A stretch of DNA of 64,000 nt from Odiellus spinosus (lineage: Eukaryota > Arthropoda > Arachnida > Opiliones > Phalangiidae): NCBI GenBank assembly GCA_963920705.1, contig CAWUCO010000207.1:248001-312000 (forward strand), given 5' to 3'. The position numbers and the translations under genes are program-made. Positions 23,467-34,496 of the stretch are shown piece by piece. Under the pieces are notes generated by a model. It worked only from the letters and a program-made list of their open reading frames with translations, was not told the origin of the DNA and did not search any database. The number at the start of each line of letters is the position of its first letter. Positions within the stretch are counted from its first letter, which is position 1.

Positions 23467-23510
23467 CCAATTCAAGAAATCATAAAAAACCAAAACTCTG
23501 GTTTTTTATA
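23455..23510. other. Orientation-switch junction between the two arrays
   Basis: Up to 23,465 the sequence reads in + orientation (GGTTAAAAATAAG). From 23,468 it reads CCAATTCAAGAAATCAT, the reverse complement of ATGATTTCTTGAATTGG. The two bases GC at 23,466-23,467 fit both sides. After only about 17 bases a second break follows: the next sequence (CCAAAACTCTGG onward) comes from a different place in the unit and from a left-type B monomer in reverse. Two breaks within about 25 bp, with minimal microhomology and a short fold-back, suggest a complex repair or template-switching event instead of a clean crossover. The break positions are read directly; the mechanism is inferred. Confidence 0.85.
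23482..23509. repeat. Perfect 11-bp hairpin at the junction
   Basis: ATAAAAAACCA (23,482-23,492) and TGGTTTTTTAT (23,499-23,509) are exact reverse complements around the 6-nt loop AAACTC. A normal type-B unit contains only one of these two arms, so the hairpin was created by the rearrangement. It is what a fold-back joining of the two strands of a B monomer would leave. Confidence 0.85.
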
Positions 23511-25745
23511 TAGTCCAATATTTGCTCTTTCGATAGGTTTTAAGTTTGTCTAAATCGCTTAAAAATCAAATGTTTTGTGTCAATTTGAATCCAATAATCT
23601 TGGATTTTTAAGCGTTTTTGCTTAATTTTAACCAATTTTATATTTGTCACGTATTGGCAATTTAGACAAAACCAAAGTCATTCGAAAGAGCAATTAATGG
23701 AAAGTCTTAATAATAAGAGTTTTCAAAAATCCGTTGAAAAACAAGAAAAATATGGCCAATTCAAGAAATCATACAATATCAAAATAGTCAAATTTCAGAT
23801 TTTAAAAATTCGCTTTTTGATCTTAGATGTTTTTTGAATATGCCATAATTTCCATGTTTTTCAACGGATTTTCCAAAACTCTTATTTTTGAGATAGACAA
23901 ATATTTGCTCTTTGGATTGGTCTTAATTTTGTCTAAATCGCTTAAAAATGAAATGTTCTGTGTCCATTTGAATCCAATAATCTTGGATTTTTAAGCGTTT
24001 TTGCTTAATTTTAACCAATTTTATATTTGTCACGTATTGGCAATTTAGACAAAACCAAAGTCATTCGAAAGAGCAATTAATGGAAAGTCTTAATAATAAG
24101 AGTTTTCAAAAATCCGTTGAAAAACAAGAAAAATATGGCCAATTCAAGAAATCATACAATATCAAAATAGTCAACTTTCAGATTTTAAAAATTCGCTTTT
24201 TGATATTAGATGTTTTTGAATTGACCATGTTTTCCATGTTTTTCAACGGATTTTCCAAAACTCTTGTTTTTTAGATAGACAAATATTTGCTCTTTGGATT
24301 GGTCTTAATTTTATCTAAATCGCTTAAAAATGAAATGTTCTGTGTCCATTTGAATCCAATAATCTTGGATTTTTAAGCGTTTTTGCTTAATTTTAACCAA
24401 TTTTATATTTGTCACGTATTGGCAATTTAGACAAAACCAAAGTCATTCGAAAGAGCAATTAATGGAAAGTCTTAATAATAAGAGTTTTCAAAAATCCGTT
24501 GAAAAACAAGAAAAATATGGCCAATTCAAGAAATCATACAATATCAAAATAGTCAAATTTCAGATTTTAAAAATTCGCTTTTTGATCTTAGATGTCTTTT
24601 GAATTGGCCATAATTTCCATGTTTTTCAACGGATTTTCCAAAACTCTTATTTTTGAGATATACCAATATTTGCTCTTTCGAATGGTGTTGAATTTGTCTA
24701 AATCGCTAAAAAATCAAAAGTTTTGTGTCCATTTGAATCCAATAATCTTGGATTTTTAAGCGTTTTTGCTTATTTTTAACCAATTTTATATTTGTTACGT
24801 TTTGGTTATTTAGACAAAACCAAAGTCATTCGAAAGATAAATTAATGGACAGTCTAAATAATAAGAGTTTTCAAAAATGCGTTGAAAAACAAGAAAAATA
24901 TGGCCAATTCAAGAAATCATACAATATCAAAATAGTCATATTTCATATTTTAAAAATTCGCTTTTTTTTATTTGATGTTTTTTGAATTGGCTATATTTTC
25001 CATGTTTTTCAACGGATTTCCCAAAACTCTTGTTTTTTCGATAGACCAATATTTGCTCTTTCGAGTGGTGTTAATGTTGTCTAAATCGCTTAAAAATCAA
25101 ATGTTTTGTGTCCATTTGAATCCAATAATCTTGGATTTTTAAGCGTTTTTGCTTAATTTTAACCCATTTTATATTTGTCACGTTTTCTCAATTTAGACAA
25201 AACCAAAGTCATTCGAAAGAGCAATTAATGGACAGTCTAAATAATAAGAGTTTTCAAAAATCCGTTGAAAAACAAGAAAAATATGGCCAATTCAAGAAAT
25301 CATACAATATCAAAATAGTCAAATTTCAGATTTTAAAAATTCGCTTTTTGATATTAGATGTTTTTTGAATTGGCTATATTTTCCATGTTTTTCAACGGAT
25401 TTTCCAAAAATCTTGTTTTTTAGATAGACTAATATTTGTTCTTTCGAGTGGTGTGTATTTTGTCTAAATCGCTTAAAAATCAAATGTTTTGTGTCAATTT
25501 GAATCCATTAATCTTGGATTTTTAAGCATTTTTGCTTAATTTTAACCAATTTTATATTTGTCACATTTTGGCAATTTAGACTAAACCAAAGTCATTCGAA
25601 AGAGCAATTAATGGACAGTCTAAATAATAAGAGTTTTTAAAAATCCGTTGAAAAACAAGAAAAATATGGCCAATTCAAGAAACCATACAATATCAAAATA
25701 GTCAAATTTTAGATTTTAAAAATTCGCTTTTTGACATTAGATGTT
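23487..25745 (-). repeat. Mosaic zone just right of the flip, with left-family islands
   Basis: Two islands belong to the left family although they lie in the inverted array. At 23,487-23,600 there is type-B sequence (CTGGTTTTTTATATAGTCC, TAAGTTTGTCTAAATC). At about 25,490-25,600 there is type-C sequence (TTTGAATCCATTAATC, TTTAGACTAAACC), followed by AAACCATACAATATC and TTTGACATTAGATG up to 25,742. Between them are right-family units, three of which (near 23,700, 24,080 and 24,465) share the local variant AATGGAAAGTCTTAATAATA and TTTGGATTGGTC, a small local amplification about 382 bp apart. Confidence 0.75.
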
Positions 25746-26729
25746 TTTTGAATTGGCCATATTTTCCATGTTTTTCAACGGATTTTCCAAAACTCTTTTT
25801 TTTAGATAGACCAATATTTGCTCTTTCGAATGGTGTTGAATTTGTCTAAGTCGCTTAAAAATCAAAAGTTTGGTGTCCATTTGAATCCAATAATCTTGGA
25901 TTTTTAAGCGTTTTTGCTTAATTTTAACCAATTTTATATTTGTCACGTTTTGGCAATTTAGACAAAACCAAAGTCATTCGTAAAAGCAATTAATGGACAG
26001 TCTAATTAATAAGAGTTTTCAAAAATCCGTTGAAAAACAAGAAAAATATGGCCAATTCAAGAAATCATACAATATCAAAATAGTCAACTTTCAGATTTTA
26101 AAAATTCGCTTTTCGATATTAGATGTTTTTTGAATTGACCATATTTTCCATGTTTTTCAACGGATTTTCCAAAACTCTTGTTTTTTAGATAGACAAATAT
26201 TTGCTCTTTCGAGTGGTCTTAATTTTGTCTAAATCGCTTAAAAATGAAATGTTCTGTGTCCATTTGAATCCAATAATCTTGGATTTTTAAGCGTTTTTGC
26301 TTAATTTTAACCAATTTTATATTTGTCACGTATTGGCAATTTAGACAAAACCAAAGTCATTCGAAAGAGCAATTAATGGACAGTCTAAATAATAAGAGTT
26401 TTCAAAAATCCGTTGAAAAACAAGAAAAATATGGCCAATTCAAGAAATCATACAATATCAAAATAGTCATATTTCATATTTTAAAAATTCGCTTTTTTTA
26501 TTAGATGTTTTTTGAATTGGCTATATTTTCCATGTTTTTCAACGGAGTTTCCAAAACTCTTGTTTTTTCGATAGACCAATATTTGCTCTTTCGAGTGGTG
26601 TTAATTTTGTCTAAATCGCTTAAAAATCAAATGTTTTATGTCCATTTGAATCCAATAATCTTGGATTTTTAAGCGTTTTTGCTTAATTTTAACAAATTTT
26701 ATATTTGTCACGTTTTCTCAATTTAGACA
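25746..26729 (-). repeat. Right-family monomers ahead of the trimer block
   Basis: Two and a half full-length units without a gene. The unit at 25,746-25,960 has TTGTCTAAGTCGC and AAAGTTTGGTGTCC, a subtype that recurs at 27,370, 28,517, 35,398, 36,930, 38,076, 39,606, 43,429 and 58,435. The next unit has AAATGAAATGTTCTGTGTCC, and the last has ACGGAGTTTCC. Confidence 0.7.
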
Positions 26730-29700
26730 AAACTAAAGTCATTCGAAAGAGCAATTAATGGACAGTCTAAATAATAAGAGTTTTCAAAAATCCGTTGAAA
26801 AACAATAAAAATATGGCCAATTCAAGAAATCATACAATATCAAAATAGTCAAATTTCAGATTTTAAAAATTCGCTTTTTGATATTAGATGTTTTTTGAAT
26901 TGGCCATATTTTCCATGTTTTTCAACGGATTTTCCAAAACTCTTTTTTTTTAGATAGTCCAATATTTGCTCTTTCGATAGGTGTATATTTTGTCTCAATC
27001 GCTTAAAAATCAAATGTTTGTGTCCATTTGAATCCAATAATCTTGGATTTTTAAGCGTTTTTGCTTAATTTCAACCAATTTTATATTTGTCACGTTTTGG
27101 CAATTTAGACAAAACCAAAGTCATTCGAAAGAGCAATTAATGGACAGTCTAAATAATGAGAGTTTTCAAAAATCCGTTGAAAAACAAGAAAAATATGGCC
27201 AATTCAAGAAATCATACAATATCAAAATAGTCAAATTTCAGATTTTAAAAATTCGCTTTTTGATATTAGATGTTTTTTGAATTGGCAATATTTTCCATGT
27301 TTTTCAACGGATTTTCCAAAACTCTTTTTTTAGATAGACCAATATTTGCTCTTTCGAATGATGCTGAATTTGTCTAAGTCGCTTAAAAATCAAAAGTTTG
27401 GTGTCCATTTGAATCCAATAATCTTGGATTTTTAAGCGTTTTTGCTTAATTTTAACCAATTTTATATTTGTCACGTTTTGGCAATTTAGACAAAACCAAA
27501 GTCATTCGTAAAAGCAATTAATGGACAGTCTAATTAATAAGAGTTTTCAAAAATCCGTTGAAAAACAAGAAAAATATGGCCAATTCAAGAAATCATACAA
27601 TATCAAAATAGTCAACTTTCAGATTTTAAAAATTCGCTTTTTGATATTAGATGTTTTTTGAATTAACCATATTTTCCATGTTTTTCAACGGATTTTCCAA
27701 AACTCTTGTTTTTTAGATAGAAAAATATTTGCTCTTTTGAGTGGTGTTAATTTTGTCTAAATCGCTGTAAAATGAAATGTTCTGTGTCCATTTGAATCCA
27801 ATAATCTTGGATTTTTAAGCGTTTATGCTTAAATTTAACCAATTTTATATTTGTCACGTATTGGCAATTTAGACAAAACCAAAGTCATTCGAAAGAGCAA
27901 TTAATGGACAGTCTAAATAATGAGAGTTTTCAAAAATTCGTTGAAAAACAAGAAAAATATGGCCAATTCAAGAAATCATACAATATCAAAATAGTCAAAT
28001 TTCAGATTTTAAAAATTCGCTTTTTGATATTAGATGTTTTTTGAATTGGCCATATTTTCCATGTTTTTCAACGGATTTTCCAAAACTCTTGTTTTTTAGA
28101 TAGTACAATATTTGCTCTTTCGATAGGTGTATATTTTGTCTCAATCGCTTAAAAATCAAATGTTTGTGTCCATTTGAATCCAATAATCTTGGATTTTTAA
28201 GCGTTTTTGCTTAATTTTAACCAATTTTATATTTGTCACGTTTTGGCAATTTAGACAAAACAAAATTCATTCGAAAGAGCAATTAATGGACAGTCTAAAT
28301 AATAAGAGTTTTCAAAAATCCGTTGAAAAACAAGAAAAATATGGCCAATTCAAGAAATCATACAATATCAAAATAGTCAAATTTCAGATTTTAAAAATTC
28401 GCTTTTTGATATTAGATGTTTTTTGAATTGGCAATATTTTCCATGTTTTTCAACGGATTTTCCAAAACTCTTTTTTTAGATAGACCAATATTTGCTCTTT
28501 CGAATGATGTTGAATTTGTCTAAGTCGCTTAAAAATCAAAAGTTTGGTGTCCATTTGAATCCAATAATCTTGGATTTTTAAGCGTTTTTGCTTAATTTTA
28601 ACCAATTTTATATTTGTCACGTTTTGGCAATTTAGACAAAACCAAAGTCATTCGTAAAAGCAATTAATGGACAGTCTAATTAATAAGAGTTTTCAAAAAT
28701 CCGTTGAAAAACAAGAAAAATATGGCCAATTCAAGAAATCATACAATATCAAAATAGTCAACTTTCAGATTTTAAAAATTCGCTTTTTGATATTAGATGT
28801 TTTTTGAATTAACCATATTTTCCATGTTTTTCAACGGATTTTCCAAAACTCTTGTTTTTTAGATAGAAAAATATTTGCTCTTTTGAGTGGTGTTAATTTT
28901 GTCTAAATCGCTGTAAAATGAAATGTTCTGTGTCCATTTGAATCCAATAATCTTGGATTTTTAAGCGTTTATGCTTAAATTTAACCAATTTTATATTTGT
29001 CACGTATTGGCAATTTAGACAAAACCAAAGTCATTCGAAAGAGCAATTAATGGAAAGTCTAAATAATGAGAGTTTTCAAAAATTCGTTGAAAAACAAGAA
29101 AAATATGGCCAATTCAAGAAATCATACAATATCAAAATAGTCAAATTTCAGATTTTAAAAATTCGCTTTTTGATATTAGATGTTTTTTGAATTGGCCATA
29201 TTTTCCATGTTTTTCAACGGATTTTCCAAAACTCTTGTTTTTTAGATAGTCCAATATTTGCTCTTTCGATAGGTGTATATTTTGTCTCAATCGCTTAAAA
29301 ATCAAATGTTTGTGTCCATTTGAATCCAATAATCTTGGATTTTTAAGCGTTTTTGCTTACTTTTAACCAAATTTATATTTGTCACGTTTTGGCAATTTAG
29401 ACAAAACCAAAGTCATTCGAAAGAGCAATTAATGGACAGTCTAAATAATAAGAGTTTTCAAAAATCCGTTGAAAAACAAGACAAATATGGCCAATTCAAG
29501 AAATCATACAATATCAAAATAGTCAAATTTCAGATTTTAAAAATTCGCTTTTTGATATTAGATGTTTTTTGAATTGACCATATTTTCCATGTTTTTCAAC
29601 GGATTTTCCAAAACTCTTGTTTTTTAGATAGACAAATATTTGCTCTTTCGAGTGGTCTTAATTTTGTCTAAATCGCTTAAAAATGAAATGTTCTGTGTCC

Positions 29701-32100
29701 ATTTGAATCCAATAATCTTGGATTGTTAAGCGTTTTTGCTTAATTTTAACCAATTTTATATTTGTCACGTATTGGCAATTTAGACAAAACCAAAGTCATT
29801 CGAAAGAGCAATTAATGGACAGTCTAAATAATAATAGTTTTCAAAAATCCATTGAAAAACAAGAAAAATATGGCCAATTCAAGAAATCATACAATATCAA
29901 AATAGTCAACTTTCAGATTTTAAAAATTCGCTTTTTGATATTAGATGTTTTTTGAATTAACCATATTTTCCATGTTTTTCAACGGATTTTCCAAAACTCT
30001 TGTTTTTTAGATAGAAAAATATTTGCTCTTTTGAGTGGTGTTAATTTTGTCTAAATCGCTGTAAAATGAAATGTTCTGTGTCCATTTGAATCCAATAATC
30101 TTGGATTTTTAAGCGTTTATGCTTAAATTTAACCAATTTTATATTTGTCACGTATTGGCAATTTAGACAAAACCAAAGTCATTCGAAAGAGCAATTAATG
30201 GACAGTCTAAATAATGAGAGTTTTCAAAAATCCGTTGAAAAACAAGAAAAATATGGCCAATTCAAGAAATCATACAATATCAAAATAGTCAAATTTCAGA
30301 TTTTAAAAATTCGCTTTTTGATATTAGATGTTTTTTGAATTGGCCATATTTTCCATGTTTTTCAACGGATTTTCCAAAACTCTTGTTTTTTAGATAGTCC
30401 AATATTTGCTCTTTCGATAGGTGTATATTTTGTCTCAATCGCTTAAAAATCAAATGTTTGTGTCCATTTGAATCCAATAATCTTGGATTTTTAAGCGTTT
30501 TTGCTTACTTTTAACCAAATTTATATTTGTCACGTTTTGGCAATTTAGACAAAACCAACGTCATTCGAAAGAGCAATAAATGGACAGTCTAAATAATAAG
30601 AGTTTTCAAAAGTCCGTCGAAAAACAAGAAAAATATGGCCAATTCAAGAAATCATACAATATCAAAATAGTCAAATTTCAGATTTTAAAAATTCGCTTTT
30701 TGATATTAGATATTTTTTGAATTGGCCATATTTTCCATGTTTTTCAACGGATTTTCCAAAACTCTTTTTTTAGATAGACCAATATTTGCTCTTTCGAGTG
30801 GTCTTAATTTTGTCTAAATCGCTTAAAAATGAAATGTTCTGTGTCCATTTGAATCCAATAATCTTGGATTTTTAAGCGTTTTTGCTTAATTTTAACCAAT
30901 TTTATATTTGTCACGTATTGGCAATTTAGACAAAACCAAAGTCATTCGAAAGAGCAATTAATGGACAGTCTAAATAATAATAGTTTTCAAAAATCCATTG
31001 AAAAACAAGAAAAATATGGCCAATTCAAGAAATCATACAATATCAAAATAGTCAACTTTCAGATTTTAAAAATTCGCTTTTTGATATTAGATGTTTTTTG
31101 AATTAACCATATTTTCCATGTTTTTCAACGGATTTTCCAAAACTCTTGTTTTTTAGATAGAAAAATATTTGCTCTTTTGAGTGGTGTTAATTTTGTCTAA
31201 ATCGCTGTAAAATGAAATGTTCTGTGTCCATTTGAATCCAATAATCTTGGATTTTTAAGCGTTTATGCTTAAATTTAACCAATTTTATATTTGTCACGTA
31301 TTGGCAATTTAGACAAAACCAAAGTCATTCGAAAGAGCAATTAATGGACAGTCTAAATAATGAGAGTTTTCAAAAATCCGTTGAAAAACAAGAAAAATAT
31401 GGCCAATTCAAGAAATCATACAATATCAAAATAGTCAAATTTCAGATTTTAAAAATTCGCTTTTTGATATTAGATGTTTTTTGAATTGGCCATATTTTCC
31501 ATGTTTTTCAACGGATTTTCCAAAACTCTTGTTTTTTAGATAGTCCAATATTTGCTCTTTCGATAGGTGTATATTTTGTCTCAATCGCTTAAAAATCAAA
31601 TGTTTGTGTCCATTTGAATCCAATAATCTTGGATTTTTAAGCGTTTTTGCTTACTTTTAACCAAATTTATATTTGTCACGTTTTGGCAATTTAGACAAAA
31701 CCAACGTCATTCGAAAGAGCAATAAATGGACAGTCTAAATAATAAGAGTTTTCAAAAGTCCGTCGAAAAACAAGAAAAATATGGCCAATTCAAGAAATCA
31801 TACAATATCAAAATAGTCAAATTTCAGATTTTAAAAATTCGCTTTTTGATATTAGATATTTTTTGAATTGGCCATATTTTCCATGTTTTTCAACGGATTT
31901 TCCAAAACTCTTTTTTTAGATAGACCAATATTTGCTCTTTCGAGTGGTCTTAATTTTGTCTAAATCGCTTAAAAATGAAATGTTCTGTGTCCATTTGAAT
32001 CCAATAATCTTGGATTTTTAAGCGTTTTTGCTTAATTTTAACCAATTTTATATTTGTCACGTATTGGCAATTTAGACAAAACCAAAGTCATTCGAAAGAG
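26730..32100 (-). repeat. Three-monomer higher-order repeat, period 1,146 bp, nearly five copies
   Basis: The marker unit with ATAGGTGTATATTTTGTCTC begins its equivalent frame at 26,849, 27,995, 29,141, 30,289 and 31,435, spacings of 1,146, 1,146, 1,148 and 1,146 bp. Within each trimer the marker is followed by a variable middle unit and a unit with ATCGCTGTAAAATG. The middle unit is of the GTCTAAGTCGC subtype in copies 1 and 2, and of the GAGTGGTCTTAATTTTG type later. Copies 4 and 5 additionally share AAAGTCCGTCGAAAAAC and GATATTAGATATTTTTTG, showing a most recent duplication of that trimer. Confidence 0.8.
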
Positions 32101-34496
32101 CAATTAATGGACAGTCTAAATAAAAAGAGTTTTCAAAAATCCGTTGAAAAACAAGAAAAATATGGCCAATTCAAGAAATCATACAATATCAAAATAGTCA
32201 TATTTCATATTTTAAAAATTCGCTTTTTTTATTAGATGTTTTTTGAATTGGCCATATTTTCCATGTTTTTCAACGGATTTTCCAAAACTCTTGTTTTTTA
32301 GATAGTCCAATATTTGCTCTTTCGATAGGTGTATATTTTGTCTCAATCGCTTAAAAATCAAATGTTTATGTCCATTTGAATCCAATAATCTTGGATTTTT
32401 AAGCGTTTTTGCTTAATTTCAACCAATTTTATATTTGTCACGTTTTGGCAATTTAGACAAAACAAAATTCATTCGAAAGAGCAATTAATGGACAGTCTAA
32501 ATAATAAGAGTTTTCAAAAATCCGTTGAAAAACAAGAAAAATATGGCCAATTCAAGAAATCATACAATATCAAAATAGTCAAATTTCAGATTTTAAAAAT
32601 TCGCTTTTTGATATTAGATGTTTTTTGAATTGGCTATATTTTCCATGTTTTTCAACGGATTTTCCAAAAATCTTGTTTTTTAGATAGACTAATATTTGTT
32701 CTTTCGAGTGGTGTGTATTTTGTCTAAATCGCTTAAAAATCAAATGTTTTGTGTCCATTTGAATCCAATAATCTTGGATTTTTAAGCGTTTTTGCTTAAT
32801 TTTAACAAATTTTATATTTGTCACGTTTTGGCAATTTAGACAAAACCAAAGTCATTCGAAAGAGCAATTAATGGACAGTCTAAATAATAAGAGTTTTCAA
32901 AAATCCGTTGAAAAACAAGAAAAATATGGCCAATTCAAAAAATCATACAATATCAAAATAGTCAAATTTCTGATTTTAAAAATTCGCTTTTTGATATTAG
33001 ATGTTTTTTGAATTAACCATATTTTCCATGTTTTTCAACGGATTTTCCAAAACTCTTGTTTTTTAGATAGACAAATATTTGCTCTTTTGAGTGGTGTTAA
33101 TTTTGTCTAAATCGCTGTAAAATGAAATGTTCTGTGTCCATTTGAATCCAATAATCTTGGATTTTTAAGCGTTTATGCTTAAATTTAACCAATTTTATAT
33201 TTGTCACGTATTGGCAATTTAGGCAAAACCAAAGTCATTCGAAAGAGCAATTAATGGACAGTCTAAATAATAAGAGTTTTCAAAAATCCGTTGAAAAACA
33301 AGAAAAATATGGCCAATTCAAGAAATCATACAATATCAAAATAGTCAAATTTCAGATTTTAAAAATTCGCTTTTTGATATTAGATGTTTTTTGAATTGGC
33401 TATATTTTCCATGTTTTTCAACGGATTTTCCAAAAATCTTGTTTTTTAGATAGACTAATATTTGTTCTTTCGAGTGGTGTGTATTTTGTCTAAATCGCTT
33501 AAAAATCAAATGTTTTGTGTCCATTTGAATCCAATAATCTTGGATTTTTAAGCGTTTTTGCTTAATTTTAACAAATTTTATATTTGTCACGTTTTGGCAA
33601 TTTAGACAAAACCAAAGTCATTCGAAAGAGCAATTAATGGACAGTCTAAATAATAAGAGTTTTCAAAAATCCGTTGAAAAACAAGAAAAATATGGCCAAT
33701 TCAAAAAATCATACAATATCAAAATAGTCAAATTTCTGATTTTAAAAATTCGCTTTTTGATATTAGATGTTTTTTGAATTCACCATATTTTCCATGTTTT
33801 TCAACGGATTTTCCAAAACTCTTGTTTTTTAGATAGACAAATATTTGCTCTTTTGAGTGGTGTTAATTTTGTCTAAATCGCTGTAAAATGAAATGTTCTG
33901 TGTCCATTTGAATCCAATAATCTTGGATTTTTAAGCGTTTATGCTTAAATTTAACCAATTTTATATTTGTCACGTATTGGCAATTTAGGCAAAACCAAAG
34001 TCATTCGAAAGAGCAATTAATGGACAGTCTAAATAATAAGAGTTTTCAAAAATCCGTTGAAAAACAAGAAAAATATGGCCAATTCAAGAAATCATACAAT
34101 ATCAAAATAGTCATATTTCATATTTTAAAAATTCGCTTTTTTTATTAGATGTTTTTTGAATTGGCTATATTTTCCATGTTTTTCAACGGAGTTTCCAAAA
34201 CTCTTGTTTTTTCGATAGACCAATATTTGCTCTTTCGAGTGGTGTTAATTTTGTCTAAATCGCTTAAAAATCAAATGTTTTGTGTCCATTTGAATCCAAT
34301 AATCTTGGATTTTTAGCGTTTTTGCTTAATTTTAACAAATTTTATATTTGTCACGTTTTCTCAATTTAGACAAAACCAAAGTCATTCGAAAGAGCAATTA
34401 ATGGACAGTCTAAATAATAAGAGTTTTCAAAAATCCGTTGAAAAACAAGAAAAATATGGCCAATTCAAGAAATCATACAATATCAAAATAGTCAAA
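32101..34496 (-). repeat. Two-monomer repeat (766 bp, two copies) and flanking monomers
   Basis: The subtype with TTCCAAAAATCTTG and GACTAATATTTGTTC occurs in units starting at 32,579 and 33,345, 766 bp apart, each followed by a unit with TTTTGAGTGGTG and ATCGCTGTAAAATG. The copies differ by very little; one difference is GAATTAACCAT near 33,012 against GAATTCACCAT near 33,778. Two further ordinary units complete the stretch. One has a one-base shortening (GATTTTTAGCG near 34,309). Confidence 0.75.

Noticed and set aside
23487-23600. A separate satellite family at the junction
   Set aside because: The sequence is simply a left-family type-B monomer in reverse orientation, once compared with units such as 19,250-19,400.
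28273-29329. 62-residue frames on the - strand at regular 1,146-bp spacing, as conserved small proteins
   Set aside because: The conservation is at DNA level across the whole trimer, including outside the frame; frame length changes with single-base indels between neighbouring units.
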